A stretch of DNA of 64,000 nt from CPC320 sp002336405 (GCA_949372595.1 CASIAN010000039.1:1-64000); one strand, 5' to 3'; shown: positions 53,195 through 62,678, counted from the stretch's first letter. The notes: generated from the sequence alone by a model not told the origin. Numbers and translations: made by a program.

Positions 53195-54335
53195 AATGCC
53201 GCTTGTGGGCCTCGATCTTGGCCAACCTGAACCTGCCGGTGGTTTGCACATCAATCACAACTTGTTCCCCGTTTTGAGGGTCAGGCGCGTGCCATAAGTC
53301 AACATAATGATCATAGCTCAAAGCGACGCGATGGGCCATCAAACCCTGATGCCGGTCGGTGAACAATTGCGCCCGGTATCCGGGTTGAACCATCCCAGAG
53401 AAAAACTCGGCAACCGCACCAGATCCATAACTGAACAGCGCAATGGGTTTGCCCGTCAGGTCCTGATCAGTGCTTTCGAGCGCGGAAATAAGGCTGAGAT
53501 ACAGCGCTGCACTGTAACAATTCCCAATCTGGCGGCTATAGGCCAGACCCGGCTTGATTTTGTCAGAATCCACCGTGGCCGCGTTTAAAGACGCCAGATG
53601 ACGATGGGCTTTTTCACCCATCCGAGAAAACGGCAAATGGTAACAAAACTGCGCAAAATCCTCAAAGGCACGCCCCTCATTCACCTGATAATCAGCCCAG
53701 GCATGGCCCAGTGAATGCAGATATTTCAGTGCCGAATATTTACCGTCAACCAAGGGCGTCTTGCGATAGTTCGGGCGCCAGAAATCCATAATATCTTCAC
53801 TGTGACATCCAGAGGCGAGATCGATCTCTAGGATTGTCGGGTTGGCCGAGATCAACATCGCCACAGCACCGCTGCCCTGAGTGGCCTCGGCGGCGCCACC
53901 CAGATCATAGCGCGACACATCGCTGGCGATCACCAGAACCTTGCGGTCAGGTTTGCGCGCCACATAGCCACAGGCCATCTGCAACGCTGCCGTGGCGCTG
54001 TAACAGGCCTGCTTGAGCTCCACATTGCGGCACTGTGGCTTTAGCCCCAGCAATCTGTGCACATAGATACCAGCCGATTTCGACTGGTCGATGCCGGTCT
54101 CAGTGGCAAACAACAGGCTGTCGATACCGTCAGGTCCATGGGCGTCGATAATCGGCAGGGCGGCTTCGGCGGCGAGCGTCACGATATCTTCATCGTGGCA
54201 GGGAAAAGACATTTTATTCTGCCCGATGCCCCGGCTGAATTTATCCGCATCAATCCCATGATGCTCGGCCAGACTGGCAAGATCCAGATACTGATGAGGG
54301 ATATGAAAGCTTATTCTTTCGATGCCTATTTTCAT
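53181..54335 (-). CDS. Hydroxymethylglutaryl-CoA synthase
   Basis: A 384-residue thiolase-fold enzyme. Catalytic cysteine is in NVELKQACYSATAALQMA (near residue 107), the histidine in FCYHLPFSRMGEKAHRHL, and the glutamate in LLFATETGIDQSKSAG, the triad of HMG-CoA synthases. It condenses acetyl-CoA with acetoacetyl-CoA, the first committed step of the pathway. The ATG at 54335 follows AAGTGGG. A 240-bp gap separates it from the reductase gene, where a further promoter could sit. Confidence 0.93.
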   Translation of the reverse strand: MKIGIERISFHIPHQYLDLASLAEHHGIDADKFSRGIGQNKMSFPCHDEDIVTLAAEAALPIIDAHGPDGIDSLLFATETGIDQSKSAGIYVHRLLGLKPQCRNVELKQACYSATAALQMACGYVARKPDRKVLVIASDVSRYDLGGAAEATQGSGAVAMLISANPTILEIDLASGCHSEDIMDFWRPNYRKTPLVDGKYSALKYLHSLGHAWADYQVNEGRAFEDFAQFCYHLPFSRMGEKAHRHLASLNAATVDSDKIKPGLAYSRQIGNCYSAALYLSLISALESTDQDLTGKPIALFSYGSGAVAEFFSGMVQPGYRAQLFTDRHQGLMAHRVALSYDHYVDLWHAPDPQNGEQVVIDVQTTGRFRLAKIEAHKRHYEIA

Positions 54336-54575
54336 CTTACCCACTTACTTATATCAGCCGCTATTTTCTCGAGACACCGCAGGGTGCCGTGATCTCGCAG
54401 AGACGAAATACGCGTATGAAACCACAATGTTACATTTATCCGATCACTCGAGGCGTGTCGAGACGAATGCGTTCCCCAATATTGAGGTGCCAAACCGCCC
54501 ATACAGCCTGCAGAGCATAATCACCCGCGCAGCCTGTTTGGCAATTATTGGCACAAAGCGCAATAGATTCAGGGT
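54336..54575. other. Gap inside the mevalonate operon
   Basis: A 240-bp gene-free interval between the HMG-CoA reductase stop and the HMG-CoA synthase start, unlike the overlapping junctions downstream. It may hold a second promoter or the remains of a lost gene. No coding remnant was recognised. Confidence 0.45.
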
Positions 54576-55613
54576 TCATTTACGCTCCAGCACCATATGC
54601 GCTTTCATCAATTCCCCCGGATTGGTTTGCGCCGCCATCAGCGACAGTTCACCGCACAGCACCGTTGCCGCGCACAGCACAGCAAGACGTCGGGCATTGT
54701 CTCCAGGCGCGCGCGCGCTGCGGCAGCCAATTTTTTCCAGATGTCCCTCAACCACGTCATTGTCTTTGCCGTTGCCCACTGTCCCCACAATCACATTGGG
54801 CAGGGTGCACGAAAAATACAGAGCATCGCGACGCACCTCACAATGCACAATCCCTTGCGATCCCTCAATGATATTCGCAGCATCCTGTCCAGTGGCGAGA
54901 TAGAAGGCTAACAGCATATTGGCAAAATGCGCATTAGCAGAGCGCAGGCTTCCGGCGATCACACCGCCAAGTAGGTTTTTCTCAACATTGAGCTGCACCA
55001 TCAACTCCGGCGTCGTGCGCAAGAGCCGCTTGCAAACTGTGCGCGAAATTTCAGCTTCAGCAACGACATATTTACCACGCCCCAAAATACCGTTAACCGC
55101 ACTGGTTTTTTTGTCAGTGCAAAAATTACCCGAAATTGTACTGTAAGACAGCGCCGGATATTGCTGTAAAATCCAACTGAGCAACGCATCTGCGGCTTTC
55201 GTCACCATATTGTGGCCCGAAGCATCCCCTGTGGAACATTCAAACCGCACATACAGAAGATTTCCGACAATCTGACGATTGAGACCGATCAACTGGGCAA
55301 AGCGGCTGGTCTGACCGACGATGGCTGCCAATTCGTCAAACCGTCCGGCAATGGCATCACTGGCCTTTTTGGCTGCTGCTGCTGATTGCGCCCGCAACGC
55401 AACCGAGCGGGTCATCCGTTCATCGATCACAGTGCAGCGGATACCACCGCAGTGGCGCGACACCCGCGCGCCCCGCCCCGTCGACGGCCACAAAGGCGTC
55501 TCATAGGTGGCGAGCGGCACGCTCACCGCCCCGTCGATCACCTCGCCAGTGATTTTAATCGGACCAACCCATTTTGTCGGTATCGGCGTAACATGGAGGG
55601 CGCTGGTCGTCAT
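54576..55613 (-). CDS. Hydroxymethylglutaryl-CoA reductase (class I-like)
   Basis: A 345-residue HMG-CoA reductase catalytic domain without membrane anchor. Catalytic Glu is in VPLATYETPLWPS, Lys in NFCTDKKTSAVNGIL, Asp in AFYLATGQDAANIIEGS, and His in MKAHMVLERK at the end. DALYFSCTLPNVIVGTVGNG and AATVLCGELSLMAAQ are typical of class I-like bacterial forms. It reduces HMG-CoA to mevalonate with NAD(P)H. The start at 55613 (MTTSALHV) was chosen because the 82 codons upstream resemble noncoding sequence. It is the first mevalonate gene of the operon; no idi gene precedes it. Confidence 0.92.
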   Translation of the reverse strand: MTTSALHVTPIPTKWVGPIKITGEVIDGAVSVPLATYETPLWPSTGRGARVSRHCGGIRCTVIDERMTRSVALRAQSAAAAKKASDAIAGRFDELAAIVGQTSRFAQLIGLNRQIVGNLLYVRFECSTGDASGHNMVTKAADALLSWILQQYPALSYSTISGNFCTDKKTSAVNGILGRGKYVVAEAEISRTVCKRLLRTTPELMVQLNVEKNLLGGVIAGSLRSANAHFANMLLAFYLATGQDAANIIEGSQGIVHCEVRRDALYFSCTLPNVIVGTVGNGKDNDVVEGHLEKIGCRSARAPGDNARRLAVLCAATVLCGELSLMAAQTNPGELMKAHMVLERK

Positions 55614-55940
55614 AGGGCTGCCTGTTTGTTGTTTACGATTGCGATGCGCAACCCGGAAGATACTGCAATTACCTCCCACATAATACGATAGCGCGCAACG
55701 CCAACCCGACGTGGCAAAAGCACCCGTCCTCCTGTGCCGCCGCCACAGCGAAGGTTTGTTCATTGAGATTTCCCCCAAAGCGCGCCAACGCCTATCGCAA
55801 TTGCGAATTTCAGGATCGAAATTCAAGTGCATAGGGGCGATTATAGGCTTTCCCAGCACCCGAAACTAGCGCAAGCAAGCGATCTGCGGCAAAGATTGGG
55901 AACCCGCCGCTGCAACCATGCACAGCGGCTGATAATGTAC
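55614..55940. promoter_or_regulatory. Upstream region of the mevalonate operon
   Basis: A 327-bp gene-free region between RidA and HMG-CoA reductase. It probably carries the operon promoter. A hairpin GCCGCTG/CAGCGGC at 55906-55929, just beyond the RidA stop on the minus strand, may end that gene. No clear promoter elements could be assigned. Confidence 0.4.
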
Positions 55941-56294
55941 TTATTTTGCAGCAATAATACCAATTTCAACGGTGTATTGTGGCGTCGCCAGACGCGGCGA
56001 TTCCACACAGGCGCGACAGGGCGCGTTGCCACCTGTTGACCAAGCATCCCAGACGGCATTCATCTCAGCGAAATCATCCATGCTTGTCAGCCAAATCGTC
56101 GCTGACAAAACTTTGGATTTATCCGATCCAGTCTCGGCGAGCAGGCCGTCAATCTGCGCCAAGATCGCTTGGGTCTGATCTGCAACACTGGCGCCCGGCG
56201 CGCGCGCGGCAACCTGCCCTGCCAGATAGACAGTATCGCCGTGAACCACGGCTTGGCTCATGCGGTCATTGGTGTGAAAACGTGTGATAGACAT
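55941..56294 (-). CDS. RidA-family protein
   Basis: A 117-residue YjgF/YER057c/UK114 protein. HGDTVYLAGQVAARAPGASV, QTQAILAQIDGLLAETGSDK and the C-terminal GNAPCRACVESPRLATPQYT with the active-site Arg are typical. RidA enzymes hydrolyse reactive enamine/imine intermediates from PLP enzymes. The ATG at 56294 begins the standard N-terminus (MSITRFHTNDR). It is upstream of the mevalonate genes on the same strand but 327 bp away, so it is probably independent. It is divergent from the BMP transporter. Confidence 0.9.
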   Translation of the reverse strand: MSITRFHTNDRMSQAVVHGDTVYLAGQVAARAPGASVADQTQAILAQIDGLLAETGSDKSKVLSATIWLTSMDDFAEMNAVWDAWSTGGNAPCRACVESPRLATPQYTVEIGIIAAK

Positions 56295-56797
56295 ACATTT
56301 ATTCCATTTTAAAATTCTAACACCGCAGGCATATACCAAAATAAGAGCTGTGGGAAACCAGAAGTCGCATTAAAAGGCACGGCTCAGAAACATAGATTTA
56401 TTGACTGAAAAATAGGCTAGAGGGTCCCACCATGAGTTTGAAAACACCGCGCCGTTAAAGACCATTAAAAGTGACGTATAAAGTCAATTGTCATATTTAA
56501 GGTCAATGGAGATGCCTTATGAAAGCATGCCTTAAAATCACTCTAGCAGCTGCAAAGTCAGCCAGATAACCTGCCACACCGCGGCAAAGTCCGTTGTGAC
56601 AATCTGATATCGTGTCTTTACCGCCCTTGTTTCGATGGGTTACATGACTTTGCACGTCGAAGAAGGCAAACACACTATTATTTTGAGAGGCAAGATGGCC
56701 CCGTTTAGTCGCGAGGCCCAGGGAGCCAATTAAAATATATATTGACCGTTTGATAAATAAATGCAGGACTATTGACTTAAAATCTGGGGGTAAGACG
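56295..56797. other. Intergenic region between RidA and BMP transporter
   Basis: About 500 bp between divergent genes. It is AT-rich near 56720-56780, where TTGACC and TTGACT motifs occur close to the transporter start and could be promoter elements. No riboswitch core (purine, TPP) was recognised and no gene was found. Confidence 0.45.
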
Positions 56798-57790
56798 ATG
56801 AAATTTTTAAGATTGATAACACGCAGAGCTGCAATCGCAGCTGTGTTAAGCGTTGGCGCGTTGACAAGCACAAGCGTTGCTGCAGCGGAAAAACTGAAGG
56901 TGGCAGCGATCTACACGCTGCCGGTCGAACAACAGTGGGTCAGCCGTATACACAAGGCGCTGAACGCAGCCCAAGACCGAGGTGAAATTGAATATCTCTA
57001 TTCCGAAAATGTCGCCAACAACGACTATGAGCGGGTGATGCGAGAATATGCCGAGCAGGGTCAGCAATTAATTGTCGGCGAAGTGTTTGGCTTAGAGCGC
57101 GCGGCGCGCAAGGTTGCCAAAGATTATCAAGAGACCGCGTTTCTGATGGGGTCTTCGTTCACACCCGTCGCGCCAAACTTTTCGGTGTTTGACAATTGGA
57201 TTCACGAACCGAGCTATCTGTCGGGTATCGTCGCGGGTGCAATGTCCGAGAACAATCTGATCGGCATGGTCGGCGGCTATGCGATCCCAGAAGTTAATCG
57301 GCTGATGAATGCCTTTATGGATGGCGCACGCGAAGCCAATCCAGACGTCAAATTTATGGTCAACTTTCTCGACAGTTGGTACGATCCCCCGAAAGCCAAA
57401 GAAAGTGCTTTTGCAATGATGGATGCCGGAGCTGATATCATGTACGCTGAGCGCTTTGGCGTGTCGGATGCAGCCGTAGAGCGCGGTGTAAAAGCCATTG
57501 GCAACGTGATTGATACCGCCGCCGACTATCCCGATACAATCCTCGCCTCAGCGCTTTGGCACATGGAGGCAACCATCGACAAAGCTGTTGCCAATGTGGC
57601 CTTGGGCCGCTTTGAAGCTGCCGATTATGGTCAGTACAGCTTTATGGCCTATGGCGGTGGATCGCTTGTGATCGACAGCGCCTTGGTCCCGGCCGATGTC
57701 GTGGCCAAGGTCAAGGCCCGCGAAGCTGAAATTCAAGACGGATTATTTCGGGTCAACGTCAATGACGCCCGTCCTGTTTCCGATAAATAA
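56798..57790 (+). CDS. BMP-family ABC transporter substrate-binding protein
   Basis: A 330-residue periplasmic protein. The signal peptide (residues 1-30, ending SVAAA) is followed by KLKVAAIYTLPVEQQWVSRI. The basic membrane protein/PnrA-like fold is shown by YSENVANNDYERVMREYAEQ, LIVGEVFGLERAARKVAKDY and SYLSGIVAGAMSENNLIGMV. Relatives bind nucleosides, purines or related bases. GGGGG lies upstream of the ATG at 56798. It is the first gene of a five-gene operon with ATPase, two permeases and a CodA-like deaminase, implying a base or base-like ligand. Confidence 0.92.
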   Translation: MKFLRLITRRAAIAAVLSVGALTSTSVAAAEKLKVAAIYTLPVEQQWVSRIHKALNAAQDRGEIEYLYSENVANNDYERVMREYAEQGQQLIVGEVFGLERAARKVAKDYQETAFLMGSSFTPVAPNFSVFDNWIHEPSYLSGIVAGAMSENNLIGMVGGYAIPEVNRLMNAFMDGAREANPDVKFMVNFLDSWYDPPKAKESAFAMMDAGADIMYAERFGVSDAAVERGVKAIGNVIDTAADYPDTILASALWHMEATIDKAVANVALGRFEAADYGQYSFMAYGGGSLVIDSALVPADVVAKVKAREAEIQDGLFRVNVNDARPVSDK

Positions 57791-57843
57791 TAGAAATTTG
57801 CACCGGCCCCTACTGGCGGCCGGTGCAACAAAAAGGCAGAAAA

Positions 57844-59355
57844 ATGGGCAAAGTTTTCGCTCTTAAAAGCTTGTCCAAACGCTTTGGCTCCGTCTTGGCA
57901 AATGACAGGGTAAGCCTTGATCTGCATCAAGGCGAAGTTTTGGCCCTTCTGGGTGAGAATGGATCTGGCAAAACCACTTTGATGAATATGCTGTTCGGGC
58001 ACTACCTGCCTGATTCTGGCACGATTGACGTCGCAGACCACGACGGCGTCTTGCAACCAATGCCGCTGGGCCAACCGCAGATCGCGTTGGCCAAGGGCAT
58101 TGGGATGGTACACCAGCATTTCACCCTGGCGGAAAACCTCAATGCCCTAGAAAATATCATGATGGGCACTGAACGCCTGACCGCCTTGCGCTGGCAAACG
58201 GCAGCGGGGCGCGACAAGCTTAACCGGATTATGGATGAAACCGGACTGCGCGCACCACTGGACGTTACGGTTGGGCGTTTGTCCGTTGGCGAACGGCAAC
58301 GAATTGAAATCCTGAAAGCGCTGTACCGCGATGTGCGCATACTGGTCCTTGACGAGCCAACTGCAGTTTTGACCCCACAAGAGGCCGATGCTTTATTTGA
58401 AAACATTCACACAATGGCCGCGGCGGGCCTTTCGGTCATTTTCATTTCCCACAAGCTGCGAGAGGTGCTGTCATTTTCGCAGCGTATCGTGGTGCTGCGG
58501 CAAGGGATCAATGTCGGTGAGTTGATCACAAAACAGACCAATGAGGCAGAGATTGCCAATCTTATGGTTGGCAGCGGTGTCTTACTTGCCGCCCGTGACG
58601 ATGTGACCCCGGGCGAGACTGTTCTTAAAATTGATCGTGCAGGTGTGAGCGGTTACTCCAAGCGCGATACGCTGCAAGATCTCTCGCTTGAGGCGCGCGC
58701 ACACGAAATTCTGGGGATCGCCGGTGTGTCGGGCAATGGCCAGACCGGACTTGCTGGATTAATCGCCGGCCTCAAGCGCCCCGTTACCGGGTCTATTGCA
58801 GTAGATGGCCAAACAATCGCGCGGCCCTCTCCAAAGAAGATGCTAAAGGCAGGCGTAGGCCGCATTCCAGAAGACCGGCATCAAGAAGGGATCATCGGCA
58901 CGATGTCTCTGGCTGATAATTTGGTGATTGAACAGCTTGATGATCCCGCGGTGCAGCGCTTTGGTATTTTACGCAAGACAGAAATCAAGTCAGCCGCACA
59001 GCAGCGGTGCGTAGACTATGATGTGCGCGGCCCGGGCATAAACGCCGAAGCGCGGTTGTTCTCGGGTGGCAATATTCAAAAAATGATCCTCGCCCGGGTA
59101 TTCGAACAGAACCCAAAGCTTATTTTGGCAAATCAGCCCACCCGGGGTCTGGATATGGGCGCCAGCGCCGAGGTGCGGCGCAGATTGCTCGAGGCGCGCC
59201 AACGCGGCGCTGCCGTGGTGTTGATCTCAGATGATCTGGATGAAGTTCTTGCACTTTCTGACAGGATTTTGGTGATGCATGACGGACAGTTAACCCAAGC
59301 CGAAACCCGCGACCGGGCCGCGATTGGCCTATTGATGGCGGGAACCACGACATGA
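57844..59355 (+). CDS. ABC transporter ATP-binding protein (duplicated, BMP/sugar type)
   Basis: A 503-residue protein with two ABC modules. The first has Walker A LLGENGSGKTTLMNML, signature LSVGERQRIEILKAL and Walker B ILVLDEPTAVLTP. The second is degenerate: Walker A GIAGVSGNGQTGLAGL, signature FSGGNIQKMILARV, Walker B LILANQPTRGLDMGA. This matches the RbsA/NupO type that energises BMP importers. The second Walker A lacks the standard lysine-containing form, usual for these duplicated ATPases. The stop overlaps the first permease start by 4 bp. Confidence 0.94.
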   Translation: MGKVFALKSLSKRFGSVLANDRVSLDLHQGEVLALLGENGSGKTTLMNMLFGHYLPDSGTIDVADHDGVLQPMPLGQPQIALAKGIGMVHQHFTLAENLNALENIMMGTERLTALRWQTAAGRDKLNRIMDETGLRAPLDVTVGRLSVGERQRIEILKALYRDVRILVLDEPTAVLTPQEADALFENIHTMAAAGLSVIFISHKLREVLSFSQRIVVLRQGINVGELITKQTNEAEIANLMVGSGVLLAARDDVTPGETVLKIDRAGVSGYSKRDTLQDLSLEARAHEILGIAGVSGNGQTGLAGLIAGLKRPVTGSIAVDGQTIARPSPKKMLKAGVGRIPEDRHQEGIIGTMSLADNLVIEQLDDPAVQRFGILRKTEIKSAAQQRCVDYDVRGPGINAEARLFSGGNIQKMILARVFEQNPKLILANQPTRGLDMGASAEVRRRLLEARQRGAAVVLISDDLDEVLALSDRILVMHDGQLTQAETRDRAAIGLLMAGTTT

Positions 59356-60428
59356 TGCGCATCGAGCCCCGTCCCGAGATGACAAAAGCGATGTTAATTG
59401 CAGTGCCGATGCTTTCGGCTATTGCCTCTTTGGTAATTGCCGCCGTCCCAATTGCCTTTGCAGGGGCCGGTATCCTGCAGGCTTACCGCGAAATGTTCAA
59501 CGGTGTCTTCGGCTCGGTGTTTGCGGTCTCAGAAATGCTCACCCGCGCAACACCGTTAATGTTCACCGGCCTGGCGGCTGCTTTGGCCTTCCGTGCCCGA
59601 CTTTGGAATATTGGCGCCGAGGGGCAGTTGTATCTGGGCGCGCTGATGGCCGTCACGGTTGGGACTGGATATTTAGACCTGCCGCCTCTAATGCTGACGC
59701 CAGTGATTATTTTGATGGCTGCCCTCGCTGGCGCGGTGGGTATGGCGGTGCCGACGTTTTTAAAAATCCGCTTTGGCGCCGATGAGGTCGTCACCACGCT
59801 GTTGCTAAACTTTGTGATCCTGATTTTTGTTCAAATGATGCTGGAGGGTGCGCTGAAAGACCCTATGGGGTTGGGTTGGCCGCAATCGTCTCCGATCGTT
59901 GAAGAGGCCATGCTGCCCACGCTGCTGCCACGCATGCGCGTGCATTCGGGGCTTATACTGGCGCTTGTTTGCGCCGGGGTTGCACAATTCATGCTGTCGC
60001 GCACTATCTGGGGGTTTCGTCTGCGCGCGGTGGGGGAAAACCCCGTCGCCGCCGGTTATGCCGGTATTCCGGTCAACTGGTCACTGTTTACAATCGCCAT
60101 CGTCTCAGGTGGGTTGGCGGGATTGGCGGGCATGTCAGAGGTGGTTGGTCTCAAAGGATATCTAACTTCCGACCTCTCGCCGGGATTTGGCTATATCGGA
60201 ATAGTCGTCGCGATGCTGGCTGGTCTGTCCCCCGTGGGCGTGGTTCTGGCGGCGCTGTTTATCGCCTCGGTCTTTGTGGGCGCCGATAGTATGAGCCGGG
60301 CGATGGGGGTCTCGTCGTATCTGGCTGATCTTATTGTGGCGCTGTCGTTATTGTCGGTGCTAATCGGCGGTTTTTTCACCCGATATCGGGTCATTTGGTC
60401 CACCAGTAACCGCAGGCCAAGCCCATGA
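59352..60428 (+). CDS. ABC transporter permease (BMP/nucleoside type, first)
   Basis: A 358-residue membrane protein with about nine helices. LTRATPLMFTGLAAALAFRA, LWNIGAEGQLYLGALMAVTV and RFGADEVVTTLLLNFVILIF are conserved in NupP/YufP-like permeases of the BPD_transp_2 family. GFGYIGIVVAMLAGLSPVGV lies near the end. It forms the translocation pore with the second permease. It overlaps both neighbouring genes by 4 bp. Confidence 0.92.
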   Translation: MMRIEPRPEMTKAMLIAVPMLSAIASLVIAAVPIAFAGAGILQAYREMFNGVFGSVFAVSEMLTRATPLMFTGLAAALAFRARLWNIGAEGQLYLGALMAVTVGTGYLDLPPLMLTPVIILMAALAGAVGMAVPTFLKIRFGADEVVTTLLLNFVILIFVQMMLEGALKDPMGLGWPQSSPIVEEAMLPTLLPRMRVHSGLILALVCAGVAQFMLSRTIWGFRLRAVGENPVAAGYAGIPVNWSLFTIAIVSGGLAGLAGMSEVVGLKGYLTSDLSPGFGYIGIVVAMLAGLSPVGVVLAALFIASVFVGADSMSRAMGVSSYLADLIVALSLLSVLIGGFFTRYRVIWSTSNRRPSP

Positions 60429-61369
60429 TGGATATCCTAAATATCCTGATGAGCGAGTCGTTTTGGGCGGCGTCCCTGCGCATCGCTTCACCGTTGATTT
60501 TCGGGGTGCTCGGCGCGCTGTTATGCGAGCGTGCCGGTGTGCTGAACCTTGGGATCGAAGGCATATTTGTGGCAGGCGCGATGGCCGGTTGGATGGCGGT
60601 TTGGCTGGGGGCCAGCCTTTGGGGCGGCGTGTTTTTTGCCGCGCTCACGGGCGCTGCATTGGGGCTTTTGCACGGCATTTTAACCGTGCCGCTCGGGCTG
60701 TCCCAGCATGTATCAGGGCTGGGTGTGACAATGTTTGCCACTTCACTGAGCTACTTCACTTACCGGACCTCATTGCCGGATGTAACCTCGCCCCCCCGCA
60801 TTGAGCCGTTCCGCGCACTCGACATTCCCTTTCTGTCGGATTTACCCTTTCTCGGACCGGTCTTATTTCAACAAACCGCACTGACATGGTTTGCTTTGGG
60901 ATTGGTGGGCGCGGTCTGGTACATTATGAGCCGCACACCTTTGGGCACGGCTTTGCGCGCCGTGGGCGACAACCCCGACAGCGTCGACGCACAGGGATTA
61001 TCAGTCTATGGGCTGCGCATCGGGGCGATTGTTGCGGGATCTGCGCTCATGGCGATTGGGGGCGCATTTCTAACAATGTCGGCCTTTGATGCGTTCTTTT
61101 TCGGCATGGTCAACGGCCGGGGCTGGATCTGTATTGCGCTGGTGATCTTTGCCAGTTGGCGTCCGGGAAAAGCCTTGCTCGGGGCAATCTTGTTTGGGGC
61201 ATTTGATGCACTGCAAGTGCGCTTGCAAACCGAAGTTGGCGCCTTGGTGCCAAGCCAAGTTTTCTTGATGACCCCATATATTTTGTCGATACTTGCCCTT
61301 GTGGTCGCGGCACGCAGAGCGGATTATCCGCGAGCGCTTCTCAAGCCATGGTTCAAGGGCCAACGATAA
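60425..61369 (+). CDS. ABC transporter permease (BMP/nucleoside type, second)
   Basis: A 314-residue membrane protein of the same permease family (NupQ/YufQ-like). ERAGVLNLGIEGIFVAGAMA, LSQHVSGLGVTMFATSLSYF, GTALRAVGDNPDSVDAQGLS and GRGWICIALVIFASWRPGKA are typical. It pairs with the first permease. The start overlaps the upstream stop by 4 bp, and the deaminase gene starts 10 bp downstream. Confidence 0.92.
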   Translation: MMDILNILMSESFWAASLRIASPLIFGVLGALLCERAGVLNLGIEGIFVAGAMAGWMAVWLGASLWGGVFFAALTGAALGLLHGILTVPLGLSQHVSGLGVTMFATSLSYFTYRTSLPDVTSPPRIEPFRALDIPFLSDLPFLGPVLFQQTALTWFALGLVGAVWYIMSRTPLGTALRAVGDNPDSVDAQGLSVYGLRIGAIVAGSALMAIGGAFLTMSAFDAFFFGMVNGRGWICIALVIFASWRPGKALLGAILFGAFDALQVRLQTEVGALVPSQVFLMTPYILSILALVVAARRADYPRALLKPWFKGQR

Positions 61370-61379
61370 GGATACGCCA

Positions 61380-62678
61380 ATGTTTGATCTGATTGTAAAA
61401 AATGCCAGCCTCCCCTATGGCACCGGCGCTGTCGATATCGGATGCAAGGACGGCGTGATTGCCGCAATAGAACCAAACTTGACCGCAGAGGCCGGGCAGT
61501 CGATTGAAGCAGACGGAAACCTTGTCTCACCGCCCTTTGTCGATCCGCATTTTCATATGGATGCGACACTGTCGCTGGGCACTCCGCGGATGAATGTCTC
61601 GGGCACCCTGCTTGAGGGCATCGCACTGTGGGGCGAATTAAAGCCTGTGCAAAGCGTCGAGCAGATCTTTGAGCGCGCCATGCGCTATTGCGATCTGGCG
61701 GTGTCTATGGGCATTGGCGCGATCCGCAGTCATGTCGATGTTTGCGATGACAGCCTGAAAGGTGCCCAAGCCTTGCTGGAAGTGCGCAAGCAGGTGGCGC
61801 CCTATCTTGATCTGCAACTGGTTGCTTTTCCGCAAGACGGTGTTCTGCGCGACCCCACCGCTCTGAATAATCTTGAGCGCGCTCTTGATATGGGCGTCGA
61901 TATTGTTGGCGGCATTCCACACTTTGAACGCAGCATGACCGACGGGGCCGCCTCGGTCCGGCTCTTGTGCGAGATCGCAGAAAAGCGCGGCCTGAGGGTG
62001 GATATGCATTGCGACGAGAGTGACGATCCCCATAGCCGGCATATCGAAACGCTTGCCTATGAAACCCAACGGCTTGGATTAAAAGGACGGGTGGCCGCAT
62101 CGCATCTGACCTCGATGCATTCGATGGATAATTACTACGTCTCGAAACTGATCCCGTTGATTGTCGAGGCAGGGGTGCACGCAATCCCCAATCCGTTGAT
62201 CAATATCATGCTGCAGGGTCGCCACGACAGCTATCCCAAACGGCGCGGCCAGACCCGTGTGCCCGAGTTGCGCGATGCCGGTATTACAATTGGTTTCGGC
62301 TCAGATTGTATGATGGACCCTTGGTACTCACTGGGCAAGGCCGATATGCTGGACGTGGCGTTTATGGGGCTGCATGTCGGACATATGTCCAGCCGCGCTG
62401 ATATGCGTTGGTGCTATGAAGCGGTCACTGCCAATTCAGCAAAAATTATGGGGCTTGAAAAATACGGGCTTGAGGTCGGCAATCATGCAAATTTCGTGAT
62501 ACTGCAAGCCAAAGACACGATAGAGGCCATCCGGCTGCGTGCACACCGTCTGGCTGTGGTGCGGCGCGGGACGATTATCGCCAAGAACATGCCGCAGGTT
62601 ACAAACATTAACCTGCCCGGTCGTCCCAGCACGGTGCAACCAGATATGTATACCCCACGGTCCCCATCGGATATGTGA
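61380..62678 (+). CDS. Cytosine deaminase-like amidohydrolase (CodA family)
   Basis: A 432-residue metal-dependent hydrolase. Metal ligands: VDPHFHMDATLSLG (H57, H59), DMHCDESDDPHS (His and catalytic Glu), ASHLTSMHSMDN (His) and FGSDCMMDPWYSLGKADML (Asp). The substrate glutamine motif VAFPQDG is conserved with E. coli CodA. The CodA segment HDDVFDPW reads SDCMMDPW here, so the second Asp, which contacts the substrate, is Cys. It therefore deaminates cytosine or a related base, but specificity may differ. It is fed by the BMP-type ABC importer in the same operon. No signal peptide, so it acts in the cytosol. Confidence 0.88.
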   Translation: MFDLIVKNASLPYGTGAVDIGCKDGVIAAIEPNLTAEAGQSIEADGNLVSPPFVDPHFHMDATLSLGTPRMNVSGTLLEGIALWGELKPVQSVEQIFERAMRYCDLAVSMGIGAIRSHVDVCDDSLKGAQALLEVRKQVAPYLDLQLVAFPQDGVLRDPTALNNLERALDMGVDIVGGIPHFERSMTDGAASVRLLCEIAEKRGLRVDMHCDESDDPHSRHIETLAYETQRLGLKGRVAASHLTSMHSMDNYYVSKLIPLIVEAGVHAIPNPLINIMLQGRHDSYPKRRGQTRVPELRDAGITIGFGSDCMMDPWYSLGKADMLDVAFMGLHVGHMSSRADMRWCYEAVTANSAKIMGLEKYGLEVGNHANFVILQAKDTIEAIRLRAHRLAVVRRGTIIAKNMPQVTNINLPGRPSTVQPDMYTPRSPSDM

